A stretch of DNA of 64,000 nt from Streptomyces diastatochromogenes (GTDB taxonomy: Bacteria > Actinomycetota > Actinomycetes > Streptomycetales > Streptomycetaceae): positions 1-64,000 of the forward strand of contig NZ_MCGQ01000011.1 in the NCBI RefSeq assembly GCF_002242805.1, given 5' to 3'. The translations under genes and the position numbers were made by a program. Under the pieces are notes generated by a model. The model did not search any database. It had not been told where the DNA came from and worked only from the letters and a program-made list of their open reading frames with translations. Each line of letters opens with the position of its first letter. Positions within the stretch are counted from its first letter, which is position 1. Shown here piece by piece: positions 53,988-62,276 of this stretch.

Positions 53988-55201
53988 GTGCAGGCCAGCC
54001 CTTCCAGTACGTCGGCGAGCGCGCTCACCCCGGCCACGCAGTCGTCCTCGGCCGCGAACTCGGCCGGGGAGTGCGAGACGCCGGTGGGGTTGCGCACGAA
54101 CAGCATGGCGGTCGGAATGCGCCCGGAGAGGATTCCGGCGTCGTGTCCGGCACCGGTCCCCAGCACGGGCACGTTCAGACCGGTGTCCTTGCCCAGGATG
54201 CGGCCGAGTTCGTCGCGGAGCGCGTGGTCGAACTCCACCACCGGGGTGAAGGACTCCCGGACGACATCGAGGTCGATGCCGTGGGCGTCCGCGTACGCCC
54301 GTGCGGCCTTCTCGATGCCGCCGACGACCGTGTCCAGGGTCTCCTGGTCGGCGGCGCGGGAGTCGAGCCAGCCGCGCACCAGGGAGGGGATGGCGTTGAC
54401 GCCGTTCGGCTCGACGGAGATCTTGCCGAAGGTGGCGACGGCACCGGCGAGTTCGGCCTCCCGGCGGGCGGCGAGCACGGTCTCGGCGTACGACAGCATC
54501 GGGTCGCGCCGGTCGACCAGCCGGGTGGTGCCGGCGTGGTTGGCCTCGCCGCGGAAGTCGAAGCGCCAGCGGCCGTGCGGCCAGATGGCACTGGCGATGC
54601 CGACCCGGTCGCCGGACAGGTCCAGCGCGCGGCCCTGCTCGACGTGCAGTTCGACGAAGGCGCCGATCCGGGCCAGCCGCTCCGGGTCGGCCCCGATGCC
54701 GTCGGGGTCGTACCCGGCGGCCTCCATGGCCTTCGGGAGGCTGATCCCGTCGCCGTCGGTCAGCCGGTGGGCCTGCTCGACGGTCAGCTCTCCCGCGGTG
54801 AGCCGGGACCCGACACAGGCCAGCCCGAACCGGGCCCCTTCCTCGTCACCGAAGTTGACGATGGCCAGGGGCTTGCCGAACTGCACTCCCCTTCCGCGCA
54901 GCTCGTCCAGGGCGGCGAAGGAGGACACGACCCCGAGCGGCCCGTCGAAGGCACCCCCGTCCGGCACCGAGTCCAGATGCGACCCGGTGACCACAGCGTC
55001 CCCGGCGCCCGGATCCCCGACCCAGGCCCACTGATTCCCGTTCCGGTCGACCTCATAGGTCAGCCCCCGGGCCTCGGCCTGCTCCTTGAACCAGGCCCGG
55101 CAGTCGGAGTCGGCCCCGGTCCAGGCGTAGCGGCGGTAGCCGCCGGAGGCGGAGCTGCGGCCGATCGGCAGCAGCTCCGCCCACATGCTGTGGAAGGTCA
55201 C
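53984..55201 (-). CDS. M20 family allantoate amidohydrolase-like enzyme
   Basis: 405 residues with the binuclear metal set of the allantoate/carbamoyl-amino-acid hydrolases: [51 protein letters not shown]... [11 protein letters not shown] and GAGHDAGIL, with a late SHSPAEF His. The family usually cleaves N-carbamoyl or ureido groups. Coupled by GTGA overlaps to hutU before and hutF after, it is placed where an N-formylglutamate deformylase (HutG) is needed, so I infer a role on N-formylglutamate. Allantoate remains possible. Confidence 0.82.
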   Translation of the reverse strand: MTFHSMWAELLPIGRSSASGGYRRYAWTGADSDCRAWFKEQAEARGLTYEVDRNGNQWAWVGDPGAGDAVVTGSHLDSVPDGGAFDGPLGVVSSFAALDELRGRGVQFGKPLAIVNFGDEEGARFGLACVGSRLTAGELTVEQAHRLTDGDGISLPKAMEAAGYDPDGIGADPERLARIGAFVELHVEQGRALDLSGDRVGIASAIWPHGRWRFDFRGEANHAGTTRLVDRRDPMLSYAETVLAARREAELAGAVATFGKISVEPNGVNAIPSLVRGWLDSRAADQETLDTVVGGIEKAARAYADAHGIDLDVVRESFTPVVEFDHALRDELGRILGKDTGLNVPVLGTGAGHDAGILSGRIPTAMLFVRNPTGVSHSPAEFAAEDDCVAGVSALADVLEGLACT

Positions 55202-56862
55202 GCCTGGTCACCCTCGCGCATCGGCACCCGCACCCCACGCTCCTGCGCCACCGACTCCGCGATGTCGTACCCGGCGTCCACGTGCCGGATGACACCCATG
55301 CCGGGGTCGTTGGTGAGCACGCGCCGGATCTTCTCGCCGGCCAGCTTCGTGCCGTCGGCCACCGTGACCTGGCCGGCGTGGATGGAGCGGCCCATGCCCA
55401 CGCCGCCGCCGTGGTGGATGGACACCCACGACGCACCGGAGGCCACGTTGACCATGGCGTTCAGCAGCGGCCAGTCGGCGATCGCGTCGGAGCCGTCGAG
55501 CATGGCCTCGGTCTCGCGGTACGGGGAGGCGACGGAGCCGCAGTCCAGGTGGTCGCGGCCGATGGCCAGCGGAGCCGCCAGCTCGCCGGAGGCCACCATG
55601 TCGTTGAAGCGCTCGCCGGCCTTGTCGCGCTCGCCGTAGCCGAGCCAGCAGATACGCGCGGGCAGGCCCTGGAAGTGGACGCGCTCGCGGGCCATCTTGA
55701 TCCAGCGGGCCAGGGACTCGTTCTCCGGGAACAGCTCCAGGATCGCCTTGTCGGTCTTGGCGATGTCGGCCGGGTCGCCGGACAGCGCGGCCCAGCGGAA
55801 GGGGCCCTTGCCCTCGCAGAAGAGGGGGCGGATGTAGGCGGGGACGAAGCCGGGGAAGGCGAACGCGCGGTCGTACCCGGCCAGCTGGGCCTCGCCGCGG
55901 ATGGAGTTGCCGTAGTCGAAGACCTCGGCGCCGGCGTCCATGAAGCCGACCATGGCCTCGACGTGCTTGGCCATCGACTCACGGGCCCGCGTGGTGAAGC
56001 CGGCCGGGTCCTTGGCGGCCGCGTCGGCCATGTCCTCGAAGGCCACGCCGACCGGCAGGTAGGACAGCGGGTCGTGGGCGGAGGTCTGGTCGGTGACGAT
56101 GTCGATGGGGGCGTTCATCGCGAGCAGTTGCGGGACCAGCTCGGCCGCGTTGCCGAGGACGCCGATGGAGAGGGGCTTGCGCTGGTCCCGGGCCTCGGTG
56201 GCCAGCTGGAGCGCGTGGTCGAGGGAGTCGGCCTTGACGTCCAGGTACCGGTGCTCGATGCGGCGCTCGATGGCACGCGGGTCGCAGTCGATACAGATGG
56301 CGACGCCGTCGTTCATGGTCACGGCGAGGGGCTGGGCGCCGCCCATGCCGCCGAGGCCGGCGGTGAGGGTGATGGTCCCGGCGAGGGTGCCGTTGAACTT
56401 CTTCGCGGCGACGGCGGCGAAGGTCTCGTAGGTGCCCTGGAGGATGCCCTGGGTGCCGATGTAGATCCAGGAGCCGGCGGTCATCTGGCCGTACATGGTC
56501 AGGCCGAGGGCCTCCAGACGGCGGAACTCCTCCCAGTTGGCCCAGTCGCCGACCAGGTTGGAGTTGGCGATGAGGACACGCGGGGCCCACTCGTGGGTCT
56601 GCATGACGCCGACCGGGCGGCCGGACTGGACCAGCATGGTCTCGTCCTGCTTGAGCGTCCTCAGCGTGCGCACCATCGCGTCGAAGGAGCGCCAGTCACG
56701 GGCGGCCTTGCCGGTGCCGCCGTAGACGACGAGCTTGTCGGGGTGCTCGGCGACCTCGGGGTCGAGGTTGTTCTGCAGCATCCGCAGGGCGGCTTCCTGC
56801 TGCCATCCCAGGGTGCTCAGTTCCGTGCCGCGCGGTGCTCGTACGGGGCGGGGTCCCGACAT
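55198..56862 (-). CDS. hutU: Urocanate hydratase HutU
   Basis: 554 residues; NAD+-dependent hydration of urocanate to imidazolonepropionate. Clear features: [49 protein letters not shown] (dinucleotide binding), [21 protein letters not shown] [17 protein letters not shown] near the C terminus and the conserved CEGKGPFRW. The ATG at 56862 has GGAGGAGG with ideal spacing. First gene of the hut operon, with a palindromic operator over its promoter. Confidence 0.96.
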   Translation of the reverse strand: MSGPRPVRAPRGTELSTLGWQQEAALRMLQNNLDPEVAEHPDKLVVYGGTGKAARDWRSFDAMVRTLRTLKQDETMLVQSGRPVGVMQTHEWAPRVLIANSNLVGDWANWEEFRRLEALGLTMYGQMTAGSWIYIGTQGILQGTYETFAAVAAKKFNGTLAGTITLTAGLGGMGGAQPLAVTMNDGVAICIDCDPRAIERRIEHRYLDVKADSLDHALQLATEARDQRKPLSIGVLGNAAELVPQLLAMNAPIDIVTDQTSAHDPLSYLPVGVAFEDMADAAAKDPAGFTTRARESMAKHVEAMVGFMDAGAEVFDYGNSIRGEAQLAGYDRAFAFPGFVPAYIRPLFCEGKGPFRWAALSGDPADIAKTDKAILELFPENESLARWIKMARERVHFQGLPARICWLGYGERDKAGERFNDMVASGELAAPLAIGRDHLDCGSVASPYRETEAMLDGSDAIADWPLLNAMVNVASGASWVSIHHGGGVGMGRSIHAGQVTVADGTKLAGEKIRRVLTNDPGMGVIRHVDAGYDIAESVAQERGVRVPMREGDQA

Positions 56863-56886
56863 CGTCTGCCTCCTCCTGTTGCTGCG

Positions 56887-56924
56887 TCTATTCACATCCT
56901 GACTTCCTGAATAGAACTAGTCAA
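56887..56924 (-). promoter_or_regulatory. hutU operon promoter with palindromic operator
   Basis: Minus-strand -35 TTGACT (56924-56919) and -10 CAGGAT (56901-56896) are 17 bases apart. TCTATTCA (56887-56894) and TGAATAGA (56908-56915) form a perfect 8-bp inverted repeat: one arm lies between the boxes, the other at the likely start site. A bound repressor would block transcription. Confidence 0.65.
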
Positions 56925-57010
56925 TACATCGGTGGCACCCCGTCCGCGCGTCGCGGGTGTTTGGCTGGAATCACCCGATACGCGGGCAGGGCGACAGGAG
57001 GGGAGAGGTC

Positions 57011-58384
57011 GTGGACCAGGACACCGACAGCGAGGCCCGGGAGCGGGCCGCCCGGCGGGACGAGGCGGTGCGCGGCGCGGTGGAGCAGGGGCTGCTGGGG
57101 CCGGACGCGGCCGTGGTGGGGCTGCTGGACGTCACCGGCATCCGGGAGTCGGCGGCGGCCCTGCGGGCGGCGTTCGACGCGGTCACGGCGCCCGGGACCC
57201 CGGTGCTGCACGCCTTCGCGGTGAAGGCGACCCCGCTGGTGCCGGTGCTGCGGCTGCTGCACGAGGAGGGCATCGGCGCGGAGGTGGCGAGCCCGGGCGA
57301 GCTGGCGCTGGCGCGGGCGGCGGGGGTGCCGCCGGACCGGACGGTGCTCGACTCGCCCGCCAAGACCCCGGCCGAGCTGCGCGAGGCGCTCGCCCTGGGC
57401 ATCGCCGTCAACGCGGACAACCCGCAGGAGCTGCACCGGCTGGACGCCCTCGTGGGCTCGGCGCCCAGCCGGTCGCCGCTCGGCATCCGGGTCAACCCGC
57501 AGATCGGCGGCGGCACCATCGGGGCGACCTCGACGGCGACGCGGACCTCCAAGTTCGGGGTGGCGCTGCGCGACGAGGGGGCCCGGGAGTGGGTCGCCCG
57601 GGCGTACGCCGACCGGCCGTGGCTGACCCGGCTGCACGCGCACACCGGTTCGCAGGGCATCCCACTGCCGCTGCTGGCGCGGGGCGTGGCGGAGACGTAC
57701 GCGCTCGCGGAGGAGATCAACGCGCGGATCGGGCGGCCGCAGATCGACACGCTCGACATCGGCGGCGGGCTGCCGGTCGACTTCGCGGCGGAGGCGACGG
57801 CGCCGACGTACGCGCAGTACGCGCGCGTGCTGGCCGAGGAGGTGCCGGGGCTGTTCGACGGGCGGTACGGGCTGGTGACCGAGTTCGGGCGGTCGCTGCT
57901 GGCCAGGCACGGCACGGTGGTGGCGCGGGTGGAGTACACCAAGACATCCGGCGGGCGGCGGATCGCGGTGACACACGCGGGCGTGCAGGTGGCGACGCGG
58001 ACCGTGTACGCGCCCGAGGCGTGGCCGCTGCGGATCGCCGCGTACGACGCCAAGGGGCGGCCGAGGCCGGGCCCCGAGGTGGTGCAGGACGTGGCGGGCC
58101 CGGCCTGCTTCTCGGGCGACCTGCTCGCCGAGGGGCGCACGCTGCCCCTGCTGGAGCAGGGCGACTACGCGGCGGCGCTGGACACGGGCGCGTACTACTT
58201 CGCCCACCACTACGCCTACAACTCCCTCGCCCGGCCGGGGATCTACGGCTTCGCGCCGGACGGCACGGGAGGGGTGGCCTTCGCGACCGTGCGGGAGCCG
58301 CAGACCGTGGCGGAGGTGGTGGCCGAGTCCGGCGGGGCGCACCCGTCCGCGCTCACCACCCTGCGTACGCCCGGGAGCCGTTGA
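57011..58384 (+). CDS. PLP-dependent fold III decarboxylase (diaminopimelate/ornithine type)
   Basis: 457 residues: alanine racemase-like barrel with the PLP Lys72 in HAFAVKATPL, VASPGELALARAAG, HTGSQG (His over the PLP ring), DIGGGLPVDF and C-terminal CFSGDLLAEG with the cross-subunit Cys, plus YNSLARPGIYGF. It decarboxylates a basic or dicarboxylic amino acid. GTG at 57011 has GGGAGAGG just upstream. Divergent from hutU, and a role in amino acid use may be shared. It lacks the lysA gene neighbourhood, so diaminopimelate is uncertain. Confidence 0.83.
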   Translation: MDQDTDSEARERAARRDEAVRGAVEQGLLGPDAAVVGLLDVTGIRESAAALRAAFDAVTAPGTPVLHAFAVKATPLVPVLRLLHEEGIGAEVASPGELALARAAGVPPDRTVLDSPAKTPAELREALALGIAVNADNPQELHRLDALVGSAPSRSPLGIRVNPQIGGGTIGATSTATRTSKFGVALRDEGAREWVARAYADRPWLTRLHAHTGSQGIPLPLLARGVAETYALAEEINARIGRPQIDTLDIGGGLPVDFAAEATAPTYAQYARVLAEEVPGLFDGRYGLVTEFGRSLLARHGTVVARVEYTKTSGGRRIAVTHAGVQVATRTVYAPEAWPLRIAAYDAKGRPRPGPEVVQDVAGPACFSGDLLAEGRTLPLLEQGDYAAALDTGAYYFAHHYAYNSLARPGIYGFAPDGTGGVAFATVREPQTVAEVVAESGGAHPSALTTLRTPGSR

Positions 58385-58563
58385 CGCACCCCGGACGCAT
58401 CTCGAACAACTGGATCAACTGCCGTGAAACAGTCGTCAGTTGACCCACACTAGTACGCCGGACGCATGTTCCACTGGAAAATGCCAAAGCGCTCACCTCT
58501 CGCGCACACGTTGCGTAGTGTCCCTGTCACTCAACCGGAGTCACAGGCGGGAGGGGAGCCACG

Positions 58564-58953
58564 GTGCCCGGAATCGACGAGTGCTTACTGGAAGCGATGC
58601 GGCTGCCCGGTGCCCGGGGGGCCGCGCTGGTGGACTGGACGAGCGGACTGGCTCTGGGCACCGTCGGGGACGCCCCCGGCGGTGACCACGAGACCACCGC
58701 GGCCGAGGCCGCCGAACTGGCCCGGCTGGCCGCCGAGCACGGCGCCTTCGCGGCCGGGGACGCCGAGGACGGCGGCCCGCCCGTCGAGGACGTGATCGTC
58801 AGCAACCACGACAGCTACCACCTGCTGCGGTTCGTGGACACGTCCTTCGACAGCAGCGTCTTCCTGCACCTGTGGCTCGGCCGCGAGGAGGGCAACCTCG
58901 CCCTCGCCCGGATCCGGCTCGGCGAGATGGCCGCCCGGCTGGTGCTGGGATGA
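58564..58953 (+). CDS. Roadblock/LC7 domain protein 1
   Basis: 129 residues: alpha-beta roadblock fold (AALVDWTSGLALGTVGD, EDVIVSNHDSYHLLRFVDTSFDSSVFLHLWLGREEGNLALARIRLGEMAARL). It is a paralogue of the 60306 gene, as both share AL.D.TSG.ALGT and LARxRL/MARHQL. Roadblock proteins usually regulate small Ras-like GTPases. GTG at 58564 after GGAGGGG. First gene of a four-gene cluster; its stop overlaps the next start (ATGA). Confidence 0.87.
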   Translation: MPGIDECLLEAMRLPGARGAALVDWTSGLALGTVGDAPGGDHETTAAEAAELARLAAEHGAFAAGDAEDGGPPVEDVIVSNHDSYHLLRFVDTSFDSSVFLHLWLGREEGNLALARIRLGEMAARLVLG

Positions 58954-59768
58954 CGATGATCGAGACGCCTCCGCCGCTGCCGGTGCGGGACAGGGCCACG
59001 GCACAGGACCGTACGGCGGGCGCGCTGTCACCGATGCTCCGGCGGCTCGCCGAGGACCAGGCCACCGGCGTCCTCGTCCGCGAGCACGGCACCCTGCACC
59101 TCGCCGAGGGCCGGGTGGTGCACGCCGAGAGCCCGCACGCCCCCGGTCTCGACGTGCTCCTCACGGCCCACGGCACCCTGGCCACGGCCGCCTGGCAGCG
59201 GGCGGCCGGGCAGGCCGAGGGCCCGGCGGACGCGGCCCGGCTGCTGCTGGACGCCCGGCTGCTCCCCGAGGGCGCCCTGGAGCTGTGCCACCTGGACGCG
59301 CTGTACGACGCCGGGTACTTCGCGCTGTCGCCGAGCAGCACCCCGGGCCGCTTCCGCTACGCCCGGGCGCCCCGCCTCGGCCCGCTGCCCTCGGTTCCGG
59401 TCATCGCGCTGGAACGCGAGACGCTGCGCCGCCGGCTGCTGCTGCACCGCCTGTGGCCGGACCCGGCAACCGACAGCGCCCCGCTGATCCGCGCCGACCC
59501 GGCCGCCACGGCGCCGGTCACCCCCCGCCAGCGGGCGGTCCTGGACCGGGTGGACGGCGTCCGCTCGGCCCCGGAGATCGCCCGCAACCTGGGCCGGCAG
59601 GCGTTCCACACGCTGGTGGACGTACGCCGGCTCGCGGCGGCCGGACTGCTCGGGCCGGTACCCACGGCCCCCGCCCCGCCGCCGGTTCCCCCGGCTCCCC
59701 CGCTCACGGTCACCGACCCCGACATCGCGCTGCTGAAGAGGCTCAGGGATGCGCTGGAGGCGCTTTGA
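58950..59768 (+). CDS. PATAN/DUF4388-like protein with C-terminal winged helix
   Basis: 272 residues. The N-terminal 90 or so (LSPMLRRLAEDQATGVLVREHGTLHLAEGRVVHAESPHAPGLDVLL) match the PATAN/DUF4388 fold found with roadblock and response-regulator proteins. A C-terminal helix-turn-helix-like part (TPRQRAVLDRVDGVRSAPEIARNLGRQAFHTLVDVRRLAAAGLL) is winged-helix-like. A Pro-rich segment precedes the end. Start overlaps the roadblock 1 stop. Cytoplasmic; function unknown. Confidence 0.75.
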   Translation: MTMIETPPPLPVRDRATAQDRTAGALSPMLRRLAEDQATGVLVREHGTLHLAEGRVVHAESPHAPGLDVLLTAHGTLATAAWQRAAGQAEGPADAARLLLDARLLPEGALELCHLDALYDAGYFALSPSSTPGRFRYARAPRLGPLPSVPVIALERETLRRRLLLHRLWPDPATDSAPLIRADPAATAPVTPRQRAVLDRVDGVRSAPEIARNLGRQAFHTLVDVRRLAAAGLLGPVPTAPAPPPVPPAPPLTVTDPDIALLKRLRDALEAL

Positions 59769-59799
59769 ACGGCACCAACCCGCCGAGAGGAGAGAGCTG

Positions 59800-60294
59800 A
59801 TGGTGTCCGCACAGGACCTCGACTCCGTCCTGGACGAGCTGCGCCGGCTGCGGACCCGCGTGCCGCAGCTCACCGGCGCCCTCGCGGCCGGCGTCGACGG
59901 TCTCGTCGTCGCCCACGACACCCCTGGTGTCGACCCGGAGGGCCTGGCGGCACTCACCGCGGCCTCGCTCGGCGTCGCCGTACGGGTGGCCGACGCCACC
60001 GGGAACGGCGGCTTCCGGGAGCTGCTGGTGCGCGGCGATGGCGGCTACGTCGCCACCTACGCGGCCGGCCGCACCGCCGTGCTGACCCTGCTCGCCCAGG
60101 ACCGGGTCAACGTCGGCCGGCTGCACCTGGAGGGCCGCCGCGCGGCCGCCCGCGTCGGGGACGTGCTCGACGCCGCCGAAGCCGCCGCGGAAGCCGCCCG
60201 GCCGGCCACCAGAACCACACCCGCACCACGGACCAAACCCACGCGCGCGCCACGCACCACGACCGCCGAAGCGCGCACCGCAACCGACAGCTGA
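59800..60294 (+). CDS. Roadblock/LC7 domain protein 2 with basic tail
   Basis: 164 residues: a roadblock domain (LDELRRLRTRVPQLTGALAAGVDGLVVAHDTPGVDPEGLAALTAASLGVAV, GYVATYAAGRTAVLTLLAQDRVNVGRLHLEGR) then an Ala/Thr/Pro/Arg-rich tail of about 45 residues. It looks like the MglB/CvnB type rather than its two neighbours. ATG at 59800 with GAGGAG upstream. Confidence 0.82.
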   Translation: MVSAQDLDSVLDELRRLRTRVPQLTGALAAGVDGLVVAHDTPGVDPEGLAALTAASLGVAVRVADATGNGGFRELLVRGDGGYVATYAAGRTAVLTLLAQDRVNVGRLHLEGRRAAARVGDVLDAAEAAAEAARPATRTTPAPRTKPTRAPRTTTAEARTATDS

Positions 60295-60305
60295 GAGGAA
60301 CCACC

Positions 60306-60680
60306 ATGGCCAACACCGAGACCGCGCTGAAAGAGGCGCTGACCTCCATCGAGGGCGCCACCGGCGTCGCGCTCGTCGACTACACCAGCGGCATGGCGCT
60401 CGGCACGATGGGCGGCAGCAAGAGCTTCGACCTGAACGTGGCCGCCGCCGGCAACACGGACGTCATCCGCTCCAAGATGCGCACGATGGAACACCTGGGC
60501 CTCAAGGGCGAGATCGAGGACATCCTGATCTCCCTGTCGGACCAGTACCACCTGATCCGGCTGCTCAAGGGCCGCGGCGGCAACGGCCTGTTCCTCTACC
60601 TGGTCCTGGACTCGAGCCGGGCCAACCTGGCGATGGCCCGGCACCAGCTGAAGAAGATCGAGGAGGACCTGGAGGTCTAG
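60306..60680 (+). CDS. Roadblock/LC7 domain protein 3
   Basis: 124 residues, a roadblock domain close to protein 1 (GVALVDYTSGMALGT, IEDILISLSDQYHLIRLLKG, GLFLYLVLDSSRANLAMARHQLKKIEEDL). Twelve bases after protein 2. Its stop overlaps the stop of the convergent membrane-protein gene. No GTPase, DUF742 or histidine kinase gene is adjacent, unlike the cvn conservons. Confidence 0.88.
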   Translation: MANTETALKEALTSIEGATGVALVDYTSGMALGTMGGSKSFDLNVAAAGNTDVIRSKMRTMEHLGLKGEIEDILISLSDQYHLIRLLKGRGGNGLFLYLVLDSSRANLAMARHQLKKIEEDLEV

Positions 60681-61279
60681 ACGAGGGCGTCGGTACGGCG
60701 GCGGGTCCCGCCCGGGGCCGCGTCGCCGGCGGCGAGGCCCGTGCCGCGCAGGCCGTTCACGGCCCGGCCCGCCGGGCTCCCGCCCCGCCGGTCGAGCCAG
60801 TCGACCCGCACCCACAGCAGGGTGCCCTCGGCCCGCTCGCGCCGCCCGAGCCAGGCGGCCTTCAGCCGCAGCCCGGTGCCGGCCCCGGCGAGCAGCATGC
60901 CCCCGGCCGCGGGCACCGCGAAGGAGCTGCCGAACGCGACGGCGAAAGCGAGCAGCAGCCACCAGCGGTGCCCCCGGCGCCAGGTCCGCACGGTCACCGC
61001 CCGGTCCTGCAGCACGTCGTACTTGCCCGCGCGGGCGGCCCCGCGGGCGAGGGCGGCGTACCGCCCCCGCCGCACCAGCGTCACGACGGCCGCGGTGATC
61101 AGAAACAGCGCGGCCCCCGCGAGCACGCCGATCCGGCGCCCGGTCAACCCGGGCACCAGGACCCCGATCCCCGCGGCGAAGACCCCGAACCACCACAGCG
61201 GTGCGGCCCCGGACCGTACGACGACGGCCACCCGGGCCAGTCCCTGTCCTCCGCGCGCCACGTCAGCCTCCCGTGTCAC
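60677..61279 (-). CDS. Integral membrane protein of unknown function
   Basis: 200 residues with about four hydrophobic helices (LWWFGVFAAGIGVLVPGL, IGVLAGAALFLITAAVVTLV, WWLLLAFAVAFGSSFAVPAAGGMLLAGAG) and a basic C terminus. Arg-rich loops suggest the N and C termini are inside. No family signature is recognised. GTG at 61279 or ATG-like alternatives; the first 15 residues are weakly supported. Confidence 0.7.
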   Translation of the reverse strand: MTREADVARGGQGLARVAVVVRSGAAPLWWFGVFAAGIGVLVPGLTGRRIGVLAGAALFLITAAVVTLVRRGRYAALARGAARAGKYDVLQDRAVTVRTWRRGHRWWLLLAFAVAFGSSFAVPAAGGMLLAGAGTGLRLKAAWLGRRERAEGTLLWVRVDWLDRRGGSPAGRAVNGLRGTGLAAGDAAPGGTRRRTDALV

Positions 61280-61343
61280 GTTCCTGTGTTTCCGCAGGAC
61301 GCTAGTGGGCGAACGTGAGACGAGTCTGAGAGCGCGCGCCAGG

Positions 61344-62276
61344 TCACTCCACGAAGAGTCCGCGGGCAGCCGCGTTCGCGTCGAACTCCTCCAGCCGGGC
61401 CTGGGCGTCCGGCAGGTCGTCGCAGACCGCCTCCAGCAGCACCCGCCCGAGCAGCATGGGCGCGCACGCGGTGTCGAAGGCGAGCCCGGTGCCGACGGCG
61501 GCGGGCAGCAGCAGGTCGGAGTACCTGGCTACGGGCGCGAAGGCGGAGTCGGCGACCGTGACGACGGTCAGGCCCGCCTCCTTGGCGTAGGCGAGGGTGT
61601 CGACGACCTCGCGCGGATGCCGGGGCAGCGCGAAGCACAGCAGGGCGGAGGCGCCCGCGCGGACGGCCGCGTCGATGCGGTCGTGGATCATCGTGCCGCC
61701 CTCGTTGAGCAGCCGGACGTCCGGGTGGACCTTGGCGGCGAAGTACGCGAAGCCGTACGCCTGGGAGGCGGCGGCGCGCAGCCCGAGCACGGGCAGCGGG
61801 CGGGAGGCGGCCAGGACCCGGCCGGCCCGCTGGACCGGGCGGGGGTCGGCGAGCAGCTCCGCGAGGTGCTTCAGGTTCTCGATCTCGGCCTCGACGGCCT
61901 GCTGGTACTCGTTGTACGAGCCCGCCTCCGCGGCCGGTTCGGCGGGCACGACCTCGCGCAGGTGCTTGCGCAGCGCGGGGTAGCCGTCGAAGCCGAGGGC
62001 GACCGCGAATCGGGTCACCGAGGGCTGGCTGACCCCGGCCAGCTCGGCCAGCTCCACGCTGGACAGGAAGGGCACGTCGGCGGCCCGCCGCACCATGCTG
62101 TGCGCGATGCGGCGCTGGGTGGGCGTGAGCCGGTGCCCCTCGAAGAGCGCCTGCAGCCGGGTGGCCGGGCTGTCCGTCACAGCGGACGTCACCCCGGACG
62201 GCACCCCGGACGTCACGCCGGCCGTTGCCTCCGACGGCACACCGGACGTCACGCCGGTACTCCTGTCCACGCTCAT
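61344..62276 (-). CDS. MurR/RpiR family transcriptional regulator
   Basis: 310 residues: a 35-residue Val/Thr/Gly/Ser-rich N-terminal stretch with an internal 12-residue repeat, an HTH_6 domain (LTPTQRRIAHSMVRRAADVPFLSSVELAELAGVSQPSVTRFAVALGFDGYPALRKHL) and a SIS sugar-isomerase-fold domain (about 170-290). Its start overlaps the stop of the ammonia-lyase-like gene (ATGA), so both are one transcript and the regulator probably controls that gene. Ligands of such proteins are usually sugar phosphates. Confidence 0.9.
   Translation of the reverse strand: MSVDRSTGVTSGVPSEATAGVTSGVPSGVTSAVTDSPATRLQALFEGHRLTPTQRRIAHSMVRRAADVPFLSSVELAELAGVSQPSVTRFAVALGFDGYPALRKHLREVVPAEPAAEAGSYNEYQQAVEAEIENLKHLAELLADPRPVQRAGRVLAASRPLPVLGLRAAASQAYGFAYFAAKVHPDVRLLNEGGTMIHDRIDAAVRAGASALLCFALPRHPREVVDTLAYAKEAGLTVVTVADSAFAPVARYSDLLLPAAVGTGLAFDTACAPMLLGRVLLEAVCDDLPDAQARLEEFDANAAARGLFVE
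62197..62256. repeat. 24-bp direct repeat coding the RpiR N terminus
   Basis: GACGGCACCCCGGACGTCACGCCG-type units at 62197-62220 and 62233-62256 differ at one base and lie 36 bases apart, giving the repeat of 12 residues in the regulator's N-terminal extension. Confidence 0.8.
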
